DNA of 52,986 nt from Betaproteobacteria bacterium (GCA_025356395.1 JANXTA010000074.1:1-52986); one strand, 5' to 3'; numbered from the stretch's first letter, positions 9,923 to 19,944 are shown. The notes: a model not told the origin generated them from the sequence alone. Numbers and translations are program-made.

Positions 9923-10500
9923 ACACAACCGGTGTCACCGAGACAGGCGCGAGGGCCCGCTACGATCGCGTCGCCGTGCTGCTGCACTGGATCATCGGCA
10001 TCGCGCTGATCGGCGAGACTGTCTTCGGATTCCTGCTGCGTGAAGTCGCGCGCGGCACGCCTGCTCGCGGGCCGCTGACCAATTATCACAAGACGATCGG
10101 CATCGTGCTCGGCCTGGCGATCCTGGCCCGCATCGCGTGGCGTCTCGCGCACCGGCCGCCGCCGCTGGCGCCGAGCGTGCCGCGCTGGCAGTCGACGGCA
10201 GCGCGCGCGACCCACGTCGCGATGTACGCCTGCATGCTGGTGACGCCACTGGCGGGCTACGCGGCCTCCAACTTCAGCAAGTTCGGCGTCAAGCTCTTCG
10301 GCACCATGGTTCTGCCGCCGTGGGGCCCCGACCGCCCCGATCTGTACGCCGCGTTCAATACCGTACACAACGTGGCGGCGTACCTGCTGACCGCGCTGGT
10401 CGTCGTCCACGTGCTGGCCACGCTGAAGCACGCGTGGATCGATCGTGACCATCCCTTCGCGCGATTGACGCTGCGCCCCGATCCCGCGCCCGATCACTGA
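9919..10500 (+). CDS. Cytochrome b561 family membrane protein
   Basis: 193 residues with four predicted transmembrane helices. Likely haem-ligating His residues lie in VLLHWIIG, NYHKTIG, RATHVAMY and NTVHNVAAYLLTALVVVHVL. Such di-haem proteins exchange electrons between quinones and periplasmic carriers. Coupled by an ATGA overlap to the MBL protein 1 gene and embedded in the XoxF locus, it may route electrons from relay proteins to the quinone pool (inferred). Confidence 0.88.
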   Translation: MNTTGVTETGARARYDRVAVLLHWIIGIALIGETVFGFLLREVARGTPARGPLTNYHKTIGIVLGLAILARIAWRLAHRPPPLAPSVPRWQSTAARATHVAMYACMLVTPLAGYAASNFSKFGVKLFGTMVLPPWGPDRPDLYAAFNTVHNVAAYLLTALVVVHVLATLKHAWIDRDHPFARLTLRPDPAPDH

Positions 10501-10531
10501 TCGCGCGCGTCGTTCACACCCGGAGAACTCG

Positions 10532-11473
10532 TTGCAAAAGATCCGAAGCATCCTGTGCACCCTGACCTGCTTGCCCGCACTCTGCGCGGCCGCGACCTTC
10601 GCCTACGTCCCCAACGAAGCGTCCGGCACCGTCAGCGTCATCGACACGTCCAGCGACAAAGTCGTGGCCGAGATCAAGACGGGTGGCAAGCCGCGCGGCA
10701 TCGTCGTCGGTCTCGACGGCAGGCAGGTCTACGTCAGCGATCAGCCCAACAACCAGTTGATCGTCATCGACGCCGCGACGCGCCAGATCTCGGGTCGCAT
10801 CCCGCTGGGCGAATCGCCCGAGGGCGTCGGCCAGTCTCCCGACGGCCGCTGGATCTCCGCGGCGGTCGAGGAGAGCAACGACGTCGCGTTCGTCGATACG
10901 CGATCCGGGCAGAAGGCCTTCGTCGTGCAGGTCCGTGGCAAGAACCCGGAGCACGCGATGTTCTCGCCGGACGGCAAGCTGGTCTTCGTCAGCGCGGAGG
11001 AGGGCGGCGTGGTCGACATCATCGATTTCGCTTTACGTCGGCAGATCGGCCAGGTCGCTGTCGGTGCGCGCCCGCGCGGCATCGGCTTCTCACCCGACAG
11101 CAAGGTCGCCTACGTGGCGGCGGAGAACGCGGACGAGCTGTACGCGATCGACACGGCGACGGCGACGATCACGCGGAAGTTGCGGACCGGCCTGCGCAGC
11201 AACGGCGTCGTCGTGGCGCCCGATGGCCGTCGCATCTACGTCTCTAACGGCGGCGACGCGACGGTGGCGGTGGTCGATGCCGCGACCCTCACGCTGATCA
11301 CGACGGTGCCGGTCGGCCAGCGACCCTGGAACATGGCGCTCACCCCGGACGGCAACAAGCTCTACGTCGCCTGCGGACGATCGGGCGGCGTGTCGGTGAT
11401 CGACACGCAGACCATGCAACGCATCGCCGACATCCCGACCGGCAAGCTGCCGTGGGGCGTGGCGATCCGGTAG
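10532..11473 (+). CDS. PQQ-dependent catabolism-associated beta-propeller protein
   Basis: 313 residues with a signal peptide (about 1-22) followed by seven YVTN-type repeats such as AYVPNEASGTVSVIDT, VYVSDQPNNQLIVID and LYVACGRSGGVSVID. This is a secreted beta-propeller family regularly found with PQQ alcohol dehydrogenases. The role is unproven, perhaps as a scaffold or chaperone. The start is TTG at 10532, with GGAG 6 bp upstream; no ATG gives the full signal peptide. Confidence 0.85.
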   Translation: MQKIRSILCTLTCLPALCAAATFAYVPNEASGTVSVIDTSSDKVVAEIKTGGKPRGIVVGLDGRQVYVSDQPNNQLIVIDAATRQISGRIPLGESPEGVGQSPDGRWISAAVEESNDVAFVDTRSGQKAFVVQVRGKNPEHAMFSPDGKLVFVSAEEGGVVDIIDFALRRQIGQVAVGARPRGIGFSPDSKVAYVAAENADELYAIDTATATITRKLRTGLRSNGVVVAPDGRRIYVSNGGDATVAVVDAATLTLITTVPVGQRPWNMALTPDGNKLYVACGRSGGVSVIDTQTMQRIADIPTGKLPWGVAIR

Positions 11474-11536
11474 CCGCACGACAGAGACACGTAGCAGAAG
11501 CAGGTTCATCAACCGGTAAGTCAGAGGAGACATGCG

Positions 11537-12112
11537 ATGAGTACAGTTTCGATCCACCCTTCCGTCGATCACGGCATCAAGGCTGAAACACCTGGCTTCG
11601 CGGGCGGTACGCTGACGTGCAAGTGCACGGACAAACCCGTGAAGGTGACCATCAAGGCACAGACCGCCCACAACCACGCCTGTGGATGTTCGAAGTGCTG
11701 GAAGCCCGACGGCGCGCTGTTCTCCGTCGTGGCGGTCGTCTCGCGCGACGCGGTCGCGGTGACCGAGAACGCCGACAAGCTCAAGGTCGTCGATTCCAGC
11801 GCGACCATCCAGCGTCACGCCTGCACGGTGTGCGGCACCCACATGTTCGGCCGCATCGAGAACAAGGCGCATCCGTTCTACGGGCTCGATTTCATCCACA
11901 CCGAGTTGTCGACCGAGTCGGGCTGGTCGGCGCCCACCTTCGCGGCGTTCGTCTCGTCGATCATCGAGCAGGGTTTCGATCCCGCGAAGATGGGCGACGT
12001 GCGCAGCACGCTGAAAGGCCTCGGGCTCGAGCCCTACGACTGCCTCTCGCCGCCGTTGATGGACGCGATCGCGACGCATGGCGCCAAGGCGTCGGGCAAG
12101 CTGCCTGCCTGA
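11537..12112 (+). CDS. gfa: S-(hydroxymethyl)glutathione synthase (Gfa)
   Basis: 191 residues. Zinc-binding Cys patterns of the GFA family are intact: CKC near the N-terminus, CGCSKCW, and CTVCGTHMF. Gfa is credited with promoting condensation of formaldehyde with glutathione, giving the substrate of the class III dehydrogenase encoded at the left edge. ATG 11537 has GAGGAGA 6 bp upstream. It is the last plus-strand gene of the methanol locus, followed by a strong terminator. Confidence 0.95.
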   Translation: MSTVSIHPSVDHGIKAETPGFAGGTLTCKCTDKPVKVTIKAQTAHNHACGCSKCWKPDGALFSVVAVVSRDAVAVTENADKLKVVDSSATIQRHACTVCGTHMFGRIENKAHPFYGLDFIHTELSTESGWSAPTFAAFVSSIIEQGFDPAKMGDVRSTLKGLGLEPYDCLSPPLMDAIATHGAKASGKLPA

Positions 12113-12173
12113 AGAGGGCTTCTCGAGAAGCCCTCTCGAAGCGAAGGACCCCGCCGCAGGCGGGGGTTTTTTT
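12113..12173 (+). terminator. Double hairpin terminator after gfa
   Basis: A near-perfect palindrome (AGAGGGCTTCTCGAGAAGCC and its continuation, 12113-12136) is followed by CCCCGCC-GCA-GGCGGGG (12149-12165) and seven T residues. The second hairpin is a textbook intrinsic terminator. It marks the right end of the methanol oxidation locus. Confidence 0.9.
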
Positions 12174-12327
12174 GGTGAGCGATCAGGCGAGGGCCGTGGT
12201 GCCGATTGTCGCCGGCGCGGTTGCCGTCGCCAGTCGATTCGTCTAAGGTCGAAAGCCCCGCAAAAGGGCCGTGCGCGTTCGCGTGCGAGTCGCGCCGAGA
12301 ATCGTCCGGCGCGCACCGGAGACCGCC

Positions 12328-15300
12328 ATGAACGACCTGTCCACACCGAAGAAGATCGCCGAACGCGAGGTCGCCTGGCGCCCCGTCCACAAGGTGCGCT
12401 TCGTGACCGCCGCTTCGCTGTTCGATGGTCACGACGCGTCGATCAACATCATGCGACGCATCCTGCAGTCGAACGGCTGCGAGGTGATCCATCTCGGCCA
12501 CAACCGCTCGGTCGACGAGGTCGTCACCTGCGCGCTGCAGGAGGACGTGCAGGGCATCGCGGTGTCGAGTTACCAGGGCGGGCATGTCGAGTACTTCAAG
12601 TACATGATCGACTTGCTCAAGGAGCGCGGCGGCGCGCACATCAAGGTCTTCGCGGGCGGCGGTGGCGTGATCGTCGGCTCTGAGATCAAGGAGCTGCAGG
12701 ACTACGGCGTCGAGCGCATCTACAGTCCCGAAGACGGCCAGCGGATGGGCCTCGCGGGGATGATCCGCGACATGATCGGACGCTGCGACGTCGATCTGAC
12801 GGCGTACGCGCCGACGTCGCTGGAGGGGATCAAGGCCGGCGATCGGCGGCAACTCGCGCAGCTGATCACGGCGCTGGAGAACCGGCGCGACGCGCCCGCC
12901 AGCGGCGATGCCTTCGCGAAGTTGCGCGATGTGCTCTACCAGGCCGCCGACCTCGCCACGGTCCCCTCACTGGGCATCACCGGCACCGGCGGCGCGGGCA
13001 AGTCGTCGCTCACCGACGAGCTGATCCGCCGCATGCGGCTCGACCAGGACGACGCGCTCGACATTGCCGTCATCTCGATCGACCCGTCGCGCCGCAAGTC
13101 GGGCGGCGCGCTGCTCGGCGACCGCATCCGGATGAACGCCATCGGGCCGTGGAAGCGGCCAGACGGTTCACTGAAAGCCTCGGTCTTCATGCGCTCGCTC
13201 GCGACCCGTGAGGCCGGGCAGGAGATCTCCGACGCGTTGCCCGACGTGATCGCCGCCTGCAAGATCGCGGGCTTCGACCTGATCATCGTCGAGACGTCCG
13301 GCATCGGGCAGGGCGACGCGGCGATCGTGCCGCTGGTCGACGTCAGCCTCTACGTGATGACGCCCGAGTTCGGCGCGGCGAGCCAGCTCGAGAAGATCGA
13401 CATGCTCGACTTCGCCGACTTCGTCGCCATCAACAAGTTCGATCGCAAGGGTGCGGCCGACGCCCTTCGCGACGTCGCCAAGCAGGTCCAGCGCAACAAG
13501 GAAATGTGGACCACGAAGCCGGACGACATGCCGGTGTTCGGCACGCAGGCTTCGAAGTTCAACGACGACGGCGTGACGGCGCTGTATCAGGGGCTGCTGC
13601 CGAAGCTCGGCGAGTACGGCCTGAAGGTCGGCGAGAGCCGGCTGCCGAAGATCTCGACGCGCCATTCGACCGCGACCAACGTCATCGTGCCGCCGGCGCG
13701 GTCGAGGTATCTGGCCGAGATCGCCGACACGGTGCGCGCGTACCTGAACCGCTCGCTCGAGCAGAGCCGGGTGGCGCGCGAGGTGCAGCAGCTACGGGCG
13801 TCGGCAACGATGCTCGGCGAGAGTGGTGGAACCCATCCCCTCCCCGACCCTCCCCTTGAAGGGGACGGAGTGGACAGACTCGCGTCGCTCGCAGCGGAGA
13901 GGGAAGCCCGCTTGGGAGCCCATGAGAAGAAGCTCCTCGCGATGTGGCCGACGATGCAGAAGGCCTACGCGGGCGAGGAGTACGTGGTGAAGATCCGCGA
14001 CAAGGAACTGCGCACCGCGCTGACGACCAGGTCGCTGTCCGGCACCACGATCCGCAAGGTCGCGCTGCCGAAGTACGAAGACCACGGCGAGACGCTCAAG
14101 TGGCTGATGCGCGAGAACGTGCCGGGCTCGTTCCCGTTCACGGCCGGCACTTTCGCGTTCAAGCGCGAGGGCGAGGACCCGACGCGCATGTTCGCCGGCG
14201 AAGGCGATCCCTTCCGCACCAACAAGCGCTTCCGCATCCTTTCCGAAGGCATGCCGGCCAAGCGTTTGTCGACCGCCTTCGACAGCGTCACGCTGTACGG
14301 CCACGAGCCGGACCAGCGGCCCGACATCTACGGTAAGATCGGCAACTCGGGTGTGTCGATCGCGACGCTCGACGACATGAAGGTGCTGTATTCGGGCTTC
14401 GACCTGACCAGCCCGACCACTTCGGTATCGATGACCATCAACGGCCCGGCGCCGTCGATCCTCGCCATGTTCATGAACGTCGCGATCGACCAGAACATCG
14501 ACAAGTTCCGCGCCGAGAACGGACGGGAAGCGACGGATGACGAAACGCAGAAGATCCGCGCTTGGGTGCTCGAGAACGTGCGCGGCACCGTGCAGGCCGA
14601 CATCCTGAAAGAGGACCAGGGCCAGAACACCTGCATCTTCTCGACCGAGTTCAGCCTGAAGGTGATGGGCGACATCGCGCAGTATTTCGTGCAGCACAAC
14701 GTGCGCAACTTCTACTCGGTGTCGATCAGCGGGTACCACATCGCCGAGGCCGGCGCCAACCCGATCAGCCAGCTCGCGTTCACGCTGAGCAACGGCTTCA
14801 CGTTCGTCGAGGCCTATCTCGCGCGCGGCATGCACATCGACGAATTCGCGCAGAACCTGTCGTTCTTCTTCAGTAATGGAATGGACCCGGAATACACCGT
14901 CATGGGCCGGGTCGCCAGACGGATCTGGGCCATCGCCCTGCGCGACAAGTACGGTGCCAACGAGCGTAGCCAGAAACTGAAATACCACATCCAGACCAGC
15001 GGACGTTCACTGCACGCGCAGGAGATCCAGTTCAACGATATCCGCACGACGCTGCAGGCACTGATCGCGATCTACGACAACTGCAACAGCCTGCACACCA
15101 ACGCGTTCGACGAGGCGATCACCACACCCACCGAGGACAGCGTGCGGCGCGCGATGGCGATCCAGCTGATCATCAACCGCGAGTGGGGGCTGGCCAAGAA
15201 CGAGAACCCGAACCAGGGCGCGTTCATCATCGACGAGCTCACCGACCTGGTCGAAGAGGCGGTGCTGGTCGAGTTCGAGCGCATCGCTGAACGCGGCGGC

Positions 15301-15681
15301 GTACTCGGTGCGATGGAGACCGGCTACCAACGCGGCAAGATCCAGGACGAGTCCATGCACTACGAGATGCTGAAGCACACCGGCGAGCTGCCGATCATCG
15401 GCGTCAACACCTTCCGCAACCCGCACGGCGACGCGCATCTCGACAAGGTGGAGCTGATGCGCTCGACCGACGACGAGAAGCAGTCGCAGCTGAAACGCCT
15501 GCGCGATTTCCACGAGGCGCACGCGCACGAGTCACCCGGGATGTTGGAGAAGCTTCAGCAAGCGGTGATCGACAACGTCAACGTGTTCGACGTGCTGATC
15601 GAGGCGGTGCGCGTGTGTTCGCTGGGGCAGATCACCAGCGCGCTGTTCGAGGTGGGTGGGCAGTATCGAAGGAGCATGTAG
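12328..15681 (+). CDS. icmF: Fused isobutyryl-CoA mutase IcmF
   Basis: 1117 residues combining three parts. A cobalamin-binding domain comes first ([14 protein letters not shown], with the base-off His). Then a MeaI/ArgK-type G-protein chaperone with Walker [10 protein letters not shown] near residue 219, and last a methylmalonyl-CoA-mutase-like TIM-barrel with the acyl-CoA site. This order is specific to IcmF, which interconverts isobutyryl-CoA and n-butyryl-CoA using adenosylcobalamin. GGAGA precedes ATG 12328. A short Pro-rich insertion (about residues 499-520) in the linker before the mutase domain comes from a palindromic DNA element. The reading frame stays open, so the enzyme may still function. 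Confidence 0.93.
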   Translation: MNDLSTPKKIAEREVAWRPVHKVRFVTAASLFDGHDASINIMRRILQSNGCEVIHLGHNRSVDEVVTCALQEDVQGIAVSSYQGGHVEYFKYMIDLLKERGGAHIKVFAGGGGVIVGSEIKELQDYGVERIYSPEDGQRMGLAGMIRDMIGRCDVDLTAYAPTSLEGIKAGDRRQLAQLITALENRRDAPASGDAFAKLRDVLYQAADLATVPSLGITGTGGAGKSSLTDELIRRMRLDQDDALDIAVISIDPSRRKSGGALLGDRIRMNAIGPWKRPDGSLKASVFMRSLATREAGQEISDALPDVIAACKIAGFDLIIVETSGIGQGDAAIVPLVDVSLYVMTPEFGAASQLEKIDMLDFADFVAINKFDRKGAADALRDVAKQVQRNKEMWTTKPDDMPVFGTQASKFNDDGVTALYQGLLPKLGEYGLKVGESRLPKISTRHSTATNVIVPPARSRYLAEIADTVRAYLNRSLEQSRVAREVQQLRASATMLGESGGTHPLPDPPLEGDGVDRLASLAAEREARLGAHEKKLLAMWPTMQKAYAGEEYVVKIRDKELRTALTTRSLSGTTIRKVALPKYEDHGETLKWLMRENVPGSFPFTAGTFAFKREGEDPTRMFAGEGDPFRTNKRFRILSEGMPAKRLSTAFDSVTLYGHEPDQRPDIYGKIGNSGVSIATLDDMKVLYSGFDLTSPTTSVSMTINGPAPSILAMFMNVAIDQNIDKFRAENGREATDDETQKIRAWVLENVRGTVQADILKEDQGQNTCIFSTEFSLKVMGDIAQYFVQHNVRNFYSVSISGYHIAEAGANPISQLAFTLSNGFTFVEAYLARGMHIDEFAQNLSFFFSNGMDPEYTVMGRVARRIWAIALRDKYGANERSQKLKYHIQTSGRSLHAQEIQFNDIRTTLQALIAIYDNCNSLHTNAFDEAITTPTEDSVRRAMAIQLIINREWGLAKNENPNQGAFIIDELTDLVEEAVLVEFERIAERGGVLGAMETGYQRGKIQDESMHYEMLKHTGELPIIGVNTFRNPHGDAHLDKVELMRSTDDEKQSQLKRLRDFHEAHAHESPGMLEKLQQAVIDNVNVFDVLIEAVRVCSLGQITSALFEVGGQYRRSM
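13821..13890. repeat. Palindromic element inserted in frame within icmF
   Basis: The stretch has strand-skewed C runs followed by a perfect inverted repeat TCCCCTT-G-AAGGGGA (13851-13865). It encodes a low-complexity peptide, [13 protein letters not shown], that interrupts an otherwise conserved linker. C-rich palindromes of this look are common as intergenic repeats in proteobacterial genomes. Exact borders are estimated. Confidence 0.6.
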
Positions 15682-15697
15682 CGCATGAAGTGTCGAA

Positions 15698-15714
15698 GTC
15701 TTACAAAGTAAGAC
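15698..15714. promoter_or_regulatory. Candidate operator of the AbrB-PIN pair
   Basis: Perfect inverted repeat GTCTTAC-AAA-GTAAGAC, 40 bp upstream of the antitoxin start. The half-site core TTACAAA recurs at 15732-15738. AbrB-type antitoxins usually repress their own promoter by binding such palindromes; binding here is inferred. Confidence 0.55.
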
Positions 15715-15754
15715 GTGGTATCGTCGAGCTTGTTACAAATGGATGGAGTCTGCG

Positions 15755-16024
15755 ATGCCGGCTGCAACCCTGAGCGAGAAAGGCCAGATCGTCATTCCCG
15801 CGGAGATCCGCGCTCGGCATCAGTTGACGCCTGGAACCCAGGTTGAATTCGTCGACGATGGCGGCGTCATCCGGCTTGTGGTCCGGCGTCGCGTGACGGC
15901 GACCGATCCCGTTGCTGGTTACGGGTTGGTCAAAGTGAAGCCGCAGGAAAAAGACGCCAAGCCGCGACGGCTTGCTGACTTCGACGCCGCGGCGCTCGTC
16001 AGCCGCAAAGGTAACGCCCGTTGA
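15755..16024 (+). CDS. AbrB/MazE/SpoVT-family antitoxin
   Basis: 89 residues. An N-terminal swapped-hairpin AbrB domain (TLSEKGQIVIPAEIRARHQL) is followed by a tail that would wrap the toxin. ATG 15755 fits GGAG spacing better than ATG 15743, which adds four residues. It overlaps the PIN gene by 4 bp (TTGA), the normal antitoxin-then-toxin order. Confidence 0.88.
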   Translation: MPAATLSEKGQIVIPAEIRARHQLTPGTQVEFVDDGGVIRLVVRRRVTATDPVAGYGLVKVKPQEKDAKPRRLADFDAAALVSRKGNAR

Positions 16025-16437
16025 TCGCGGTCGATACGCACATTCTCGCGCGCTTCTACTGCGACGATCCGGACGATCCTGAAGCGATTCGCCAGCGTCC
16101 TCGCGCCCGACGGGTGCTGCTCGAATCGACGGCGATCCTGGTGCCCATCACCGTGGTGCTGGAACTCGAGTGGGTCATGCGTGGGTTCTACGACGTCGCT
16201 CCCGGGGATTTCTGCGCGGTGATCGAACATCTGCTCGGCATGCCTCACGTCACGGTCGAGCGTTGGGATGTGGTCAAGGACGCGGTCGATCTCCATCGCG
16301 GCGGCTTCGATTTCGCGGATGCGCTGCACTGGGCCGCCAGTGCAGGGTGCGACCGCTTCGTCACGTTCGACGATCGAAAGCTGGTTCGTCGCGCCCGTCG
16401 TCTCGCAAGGTCGCCGACCGTCTCCCTGCCTGACTGA
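16021..16437 (+). CDS. PIN-domain toxin, VapC-like
   Basis: 138 residues starting at TTG, which overlaps the antitoxin stop. The acidic PIN quartet is visible: Asp in AVDTHILARF, Glu in ELEWVMR, Asp in DFADALHW and Asp in VTFDDRKL. Such proteins are magnesium-dependent RNases, often cutting tRNA or rRNA. All active-site residues are intact, so the module looks functional. The gene ends 9 bp before the DSD1-family gene. Confidence 0.88.
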   Translation: MIAVDTHILARFYCDDPDDPEAIRQRPRARRVLLESTAILVPITVVLELEWVMRGFYDVAPGDFCAVIEHLLGMPHVTVERWDVVKDAVDLHRGGFDFADALHWAASAGCDRFVTFDDRKLVRRARRLARSPTVSLPD

Positions 16438-16446
16438 CAGCAGTCC

Positions 16447-17571
16447 ATGTCCGACACGTTCCATTCCACCTTGCCCCTCCCCGGCGATCTCGCCTCGACC
16501 ATCGACACGCCCGCGCTGGTCGTCGATCTCGACGCGATGGACCGCAACATCGCCGCGATGGCGGCCTTCGCACGACAGCGTGGCGTCCGGCTCCGCCCCC
16601 ACGCCAAGATGCACAAGAGCGCGTTCGTCGCGAAGCTGCAAATCGCCGCCGGTGCGGTTGGCGTCTGCGTGCAGAAGACCTCGGAGGCCGAAGCGCTCGC
16701 CGACGCAGGCATCGACGACCTCTACATCAGCAACGAAGTCATCGATCCCGCCAAGCTCGCCCGTATCGCGGCGCTCGCGAAGCGCGTGAAGATGGCGATC
16801 GCCGTCGATTCGACCCTCGGCATCGACCGGCTCGCGGCGGCGATGCGGTCGGCTGGCGCCGCGATCGACGTGTTCGTCGAGATCGATGTGGGCCAGGGCC
16901 GGTGCGGCGTAGAGCCGGCGAGGGCTGGTGAACTGGCTCGGCACGTCGTGGCACACGGTCTCCATGTCGCGGGCCTGCAGGCCTATCACGGCGGTGCCCA
17001 GCATCTGCGCACGCCCGCCCGACGGCGCGAGGCCATCGACCACGCGACCGCAGCGGTGCGCACCGCACTGGCGAATCTTGCCGCCGCCGGCATCGAATGC
17101 CCTCTCGTCACCGGGGCCGGCACCGGGACCTTCGTGCTCGAAGCCGCGAGCGGCGTGTGGGGCGAGCTGCAATGCGGCAGCTATGCGTTCCTGGACCGCG
17201 ACTACGCGGACAACGAGCCCACGTCCGATGTCCCCGCCTTCGAGCACGCGCTCTTCGTCAAGAGCCAGGTCGTCAGCCGCGGCGATACGCATGCGGTCAT
17301 CGATGCCGGCCACAAGAGTCACGCGATCGACTCGGGCCTGCCGAAGGTGTGGGGACGGAATCTGATCTTCGAGAACGGCGGCGACGAACACGGCATCCTG
17401 CGTACGAGATGCGACACGCTGCCCGAACTCGGCGAGTCGGTGTGGCTGGTGCCGGGACACTGCGATCCCACGATCAACCTGCACGCTTACGGCGTCGGCG
17501 TGCGGGGCGGGCTGGTCGACGGGCTGGTGGAGGCGGTCTGGCGCATCGATGCACGTGGATGCGTCAGCTGA
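16447..17571 (+). CDS. DSD1-family PLP-dependent enzyme (D-threonine aldolase / D-serine dehydratase-like)
   Basis: 374 residues with an alanine-racemase-type TIM barrel. The PLP Lys lies in RPHAKMHKS near residue 55. A C-terminal metal pair, GHCDPTIN, gives the His and Cys zinc ligands of eukaryotic-type D-serine dehydratase. It should act on a beta-hydroxy D-amino acid; aldolase and dehydratase activity cannot be told apart from sequence. Only 9 bp separate it from the PIN toxin, but functional linkage is unlikely. Confidence 0.85.
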   Translation: MSDTFHSTLPLPGDLASTIDTPALVVDLDAMDRNIAAMAAFARQRGVRLRPHAKMHKSAFVAKLQIAAGAVGVCVQKTSEAEALADAGIDDLYISNEVIDPAKLARIAALAKRVKMAIAVDSTLGIDRLAAAMRSAGAAIDVFVEIDVGQGRCGVEPARAGELARHVVAHGLHVAGLQAYHGGAQHLRTPARRREAIDHATAAVRTALANLAAAGIECPLVTGAGTGTFVLEAASGVWGELQCGSYAFLDRDYADNEPTSDVPAFEHALFVKSQVVSRGDTHAVIDAGHKSHAIDSGLPKVWGRNLIFENGGDEHGILRTRCDTLPELGESVWLVPGHCDPTINLHAYGVGVRGGLVDGLVEAVWRIDARGCVS

Positions 17572-17589
17572 CGCGTCGTCACCAGGACG

Positions 17590-17922
17590 CTACAGCGACG
17601 TGTGCTTCGAGAACACGTTCATGACGACGATGCCCGCGACGATGAGCGCCATGCCGAGCAGCGCCGGCCCGTCGAGCTTCTGCTTGAAGATGATCCAGCC
17701 GACCAGCGAGATCAGGACGATCCCTGCACCCGACCATACGGCATAGGTGATGCCGACGGGAATCTGGCGCAACGTGAACGACAGGCAGACGAACGCGCAG
17801 GCATAACCCGCGACGACCAGCACCGAAGGCCACAACCGGCTGAAGCCGTCGCTCGATTTCAACGCAGATGTCGCGATGACCTCGGACACGATCGCGATCG
17901 TCAGCAGTAGCCACTTGTTCAT
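17590..17922 (-). CDS. Small multidrug resistance (SMR) efflux protein
   Basis: 110 residues with four transmembrane helices and the essential Glu in helix 1 (IVSEVIATSALKSS, E14), plus the GITYAVWSGAG motif of EmrE/QacE/Sug proteins. It exchanges protons for cationic compounds or guanidinium across the inner membrane. The ATG has only a weak ribosome site. It lies 71 bp downstream of the DHH gene on the same strand. Confidence 0.92.
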   Translation of the reverse strand: MNKWLLLTIAIVSEVIATSALKSSDGFSRLWPSVLVVAGYACAFVCLSFTLRQIPVGITYAVWSGAGIVLISLVGWIIFKQKLDGPALLGMALIVAGIVVMNVFSKHTSL

Positions 17923-17993
17923 TGTTTTCCGTTGTGGTCCGTGTCGCGCGATGAACACGGACCCTACGCGCAAACGGGCCCGGCTGCTCGCCC

Positions 17994-18956
17994 TCAGGCC
18001 GCCGCGACCTCTCCGTGCGACAGCGCCAGGATCTCCCCGATCAACTCGGCCTTCATCGCCGCGGCGCCATCGTTGGCACCCTGGCAGGTGCCCGCGGCAT
18101 GATGGCCTCCGCCGCCATGACCGAGCATCAGCATGCCGACATCGACCGGGCTGCCGCGATCGAAGATCGACTTGCCGACGGTGTAGACCGTGTTGAGTTT
18201 CTCGCGGCCCCACATTACGTGCAGGCTGATGTCGCACTGCGGGTACATGGCGTACACCACGAATCGATTGCCCGCGTAGATGGTCGCCTCGTCGCGCAGG
18301 TCCAGCAGCACCAGGTTGTCGCGGACCTCGGCCACGCGTCCGATCTGCGCGCGGAAGAGCTCGTGCTGCGCGAAGAACAGGTCGACGCGCTCCTTGACGT
18401 CGGGTAGCGCGAGGATCCGATCGATGTCGAGGTCCCTGCAGCAATCGATCAGCGTCATCATCAGTTGGTAGTTGCTGACGCCGAATTCGCGGAAGCGGCC
18501 CAGGCCAGTGCGGGCGTCCATCAGGAAGGACAGCAGCTCCCAGCCTGTGGGGTTCAGCACGTCGTCGGCGCTGAAAGCCGCCGAGTCGGCCTTGTCGACG
18601 GCTTCCATCATTTCGGTGCTGACGCGCGGGAAGCGCGCCTTGCCGCCGTAGTAGTCGTAAACCACGCGGGCTGCCGACTTGGCATCGGGCTTGAGGATGT
18701 AGTTGGGCGTCGGCTTGCCGCTGTTGCGGATCGCCTCGCTCGCGTGATGGTCGAAGCACAGGCCGCAGCCGGGCACGTAGGGCAGGTTGGTGATGATGTC
18801 GTCTGCGGTCACGGCGACCTTGCCGTCCTGCACGTCCTTCGGATGGGCGAAGACGATCTCGCCCAGCATACCCATCTCCTTCAGCAGCACGGCACATACG
18901 AGGCCGTCCATGTCGCTGCGGGTGAGCAGGCGGTACTTCTTCATTTCGTGGGTCAT
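17994..18956 (-). CDS. DHH-family phosphoesterase
   Basis: 320 residues with the DHH motifs SDMDGL and CFDHHAS, followed by a DHHA1 domain with GHGGGGHHAAG. This points to a manganese-dependent phosphoesterase acting on oligonucleotides, pAp, cyclic dinucleotide products or polyphosphate; the substrate is not determined. GGAG precedes ATG 18956. It lies 75 bp downstream of folE on the same strand, so the two may be co-transcribed. Confidence 0.87.
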   Translation of the reverse strand: MTHEMKKYRLLTRSDMDGLVCAVLLKEMGMLGEIVFAHPKDVQDGKVAVTADDIITNLPYVPGCGLCFDHHASEAIRNSGKPTPNYILKPDAKSAARVVYDYYGGKARFPRVSTEMMEAVDKADSAAFSADDVLNPTGWELLSFLMDARTGLGRFREFGVSNYQLMMTLIDCCRDLDIDRILALPDVKERVDLFFAQHELFRAQIGRVAEVRDNLVLLDLRDEATIYAGNRFVVYAMYPQCDISLHVMWGREKLNTVYTVGKSIFDRGSPVDVGMLMLGHGGGGHHAAGTCQGANDGAAAMKAELIGEILALSHGEVAAA

Positions 18957-19031
18957 GCGGTTCTCCGTTGGCGTGGACGCTCTTCAGGAGCTATCGGCCG
19001 AACGGTGGTCACCTTGAGTCCGGAAGTCCGC

Positions 19032-19745
19032 TTATTCCTCGATCAGCGTCAGGAACTCGGTGCGCGACTGCGCGTTGGTCAGGAACGAGCCGCGCATCAC
19101 GCTGTTCGTCATGTGCGAGCTGTCCTTCACGCCGCGCCACTGCGTGCACAGGTGATTGGCCTTGAGGACGATCGCGAGGCCATTGGGACGCATCGCGTTC
19201 TCGAGGAGGTCGGCGAGCTGCACCACGGCCTCTTCCTGGATCTGCGGGCGGCTCATCACCCAGTCCGCGATCCTCGAGAACTTCGACAAGCCGATCAGGT
19301 TCGCGGTCTCGCTGCCGAGCACCCCGATCCACAACTTGCCGATGATCGGCACGAAGTGATGCGAGCAGGCGCTGCGGACGTCGACGGGGCCGACGATCAT
19401 CAGCTCGTTGAGCCGCTTGGCATTGGGAAATTCGGTGATCGCCGGCTGCTCGTGATAGCGCCCGCGGAACACCTCATGCAGGAACATCCGCGCCACGCGC
19501 TTCGCCGTACCCTGCGTGTTGTGATCGTTGGCCGTGTCGATGACGAGCGATTGCAGCAGTGCTTCCATGTTCCGCGCCACTTCGTCCTCGAGCTGCGCCA
19601 GCTCCTCCGCATCCTGGACGAATGCCGAGATGTTGTCGTTGGCGAAGAACGGTCGGTCGGCCGCACGCAGACGCTCCCGGATCCGCGAGGAGACGGAATC
19701 CGGCGTCGCAGACGGCACGGGATCGGACGGGGAGATGGGGGACAT
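19032..19745 (-). CDS. folE: GTP cyclohydrolase I
   Basis: 237 residues. Converts GTP to dihydroneopterin triphosphate, the first step to folate and pterin cofactors. Motifs seen are HNTQGTAKRVARMF, the zinc-binding SACSHHFVP, KFSRIADW, and LCTQWRGVKD. The last differs from the usual CMMMRGV but keeps the Cys. A 30-residue N-terminal extension rich in Pro/Ser precedes the fold. AAGG lies upstream of ATG 19745. Confidence 0.93.
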   Translation of the reverse strand: MSPISPSDPVPSATPDSVSSRIRERLRAADRPFFANDNISAFVQDAEELAQLEDEVARNMEALLQSLVIDTANDHNTQGTAKRVARMFLHEVFRGRYHEQPAITEFPNAKRLNELMIVGPVDVRSACSHHFVPIIGKLWIGVLGSETANLIGLSKFSRIADWVMSRPQIQEEAVVQLADLLENAMRPNGLAIVLKANHLCTQWRGVKDSSHMTNSVMRGSFLTNAQSRTEFLTLIEE

Positions 19746-19944
19746 GGAGAGCCTTCGAGGAGATCCCGCACGAGGAGTCGACGAAGCGTCGACCCGAGTA
19801 AGAGACGAAGCGTAACGATAGGGCAGGACGTGCCGTCGAGCGGTCGGACGGCCACGGAGAAAAGAGCGTGGCATCGACTGCAAGCCGAAGGCGGTGATTG
19901 TCGGGCGGCCGTCGGCCGGCGGCCTGCCGCACGCGTGCTGATGT

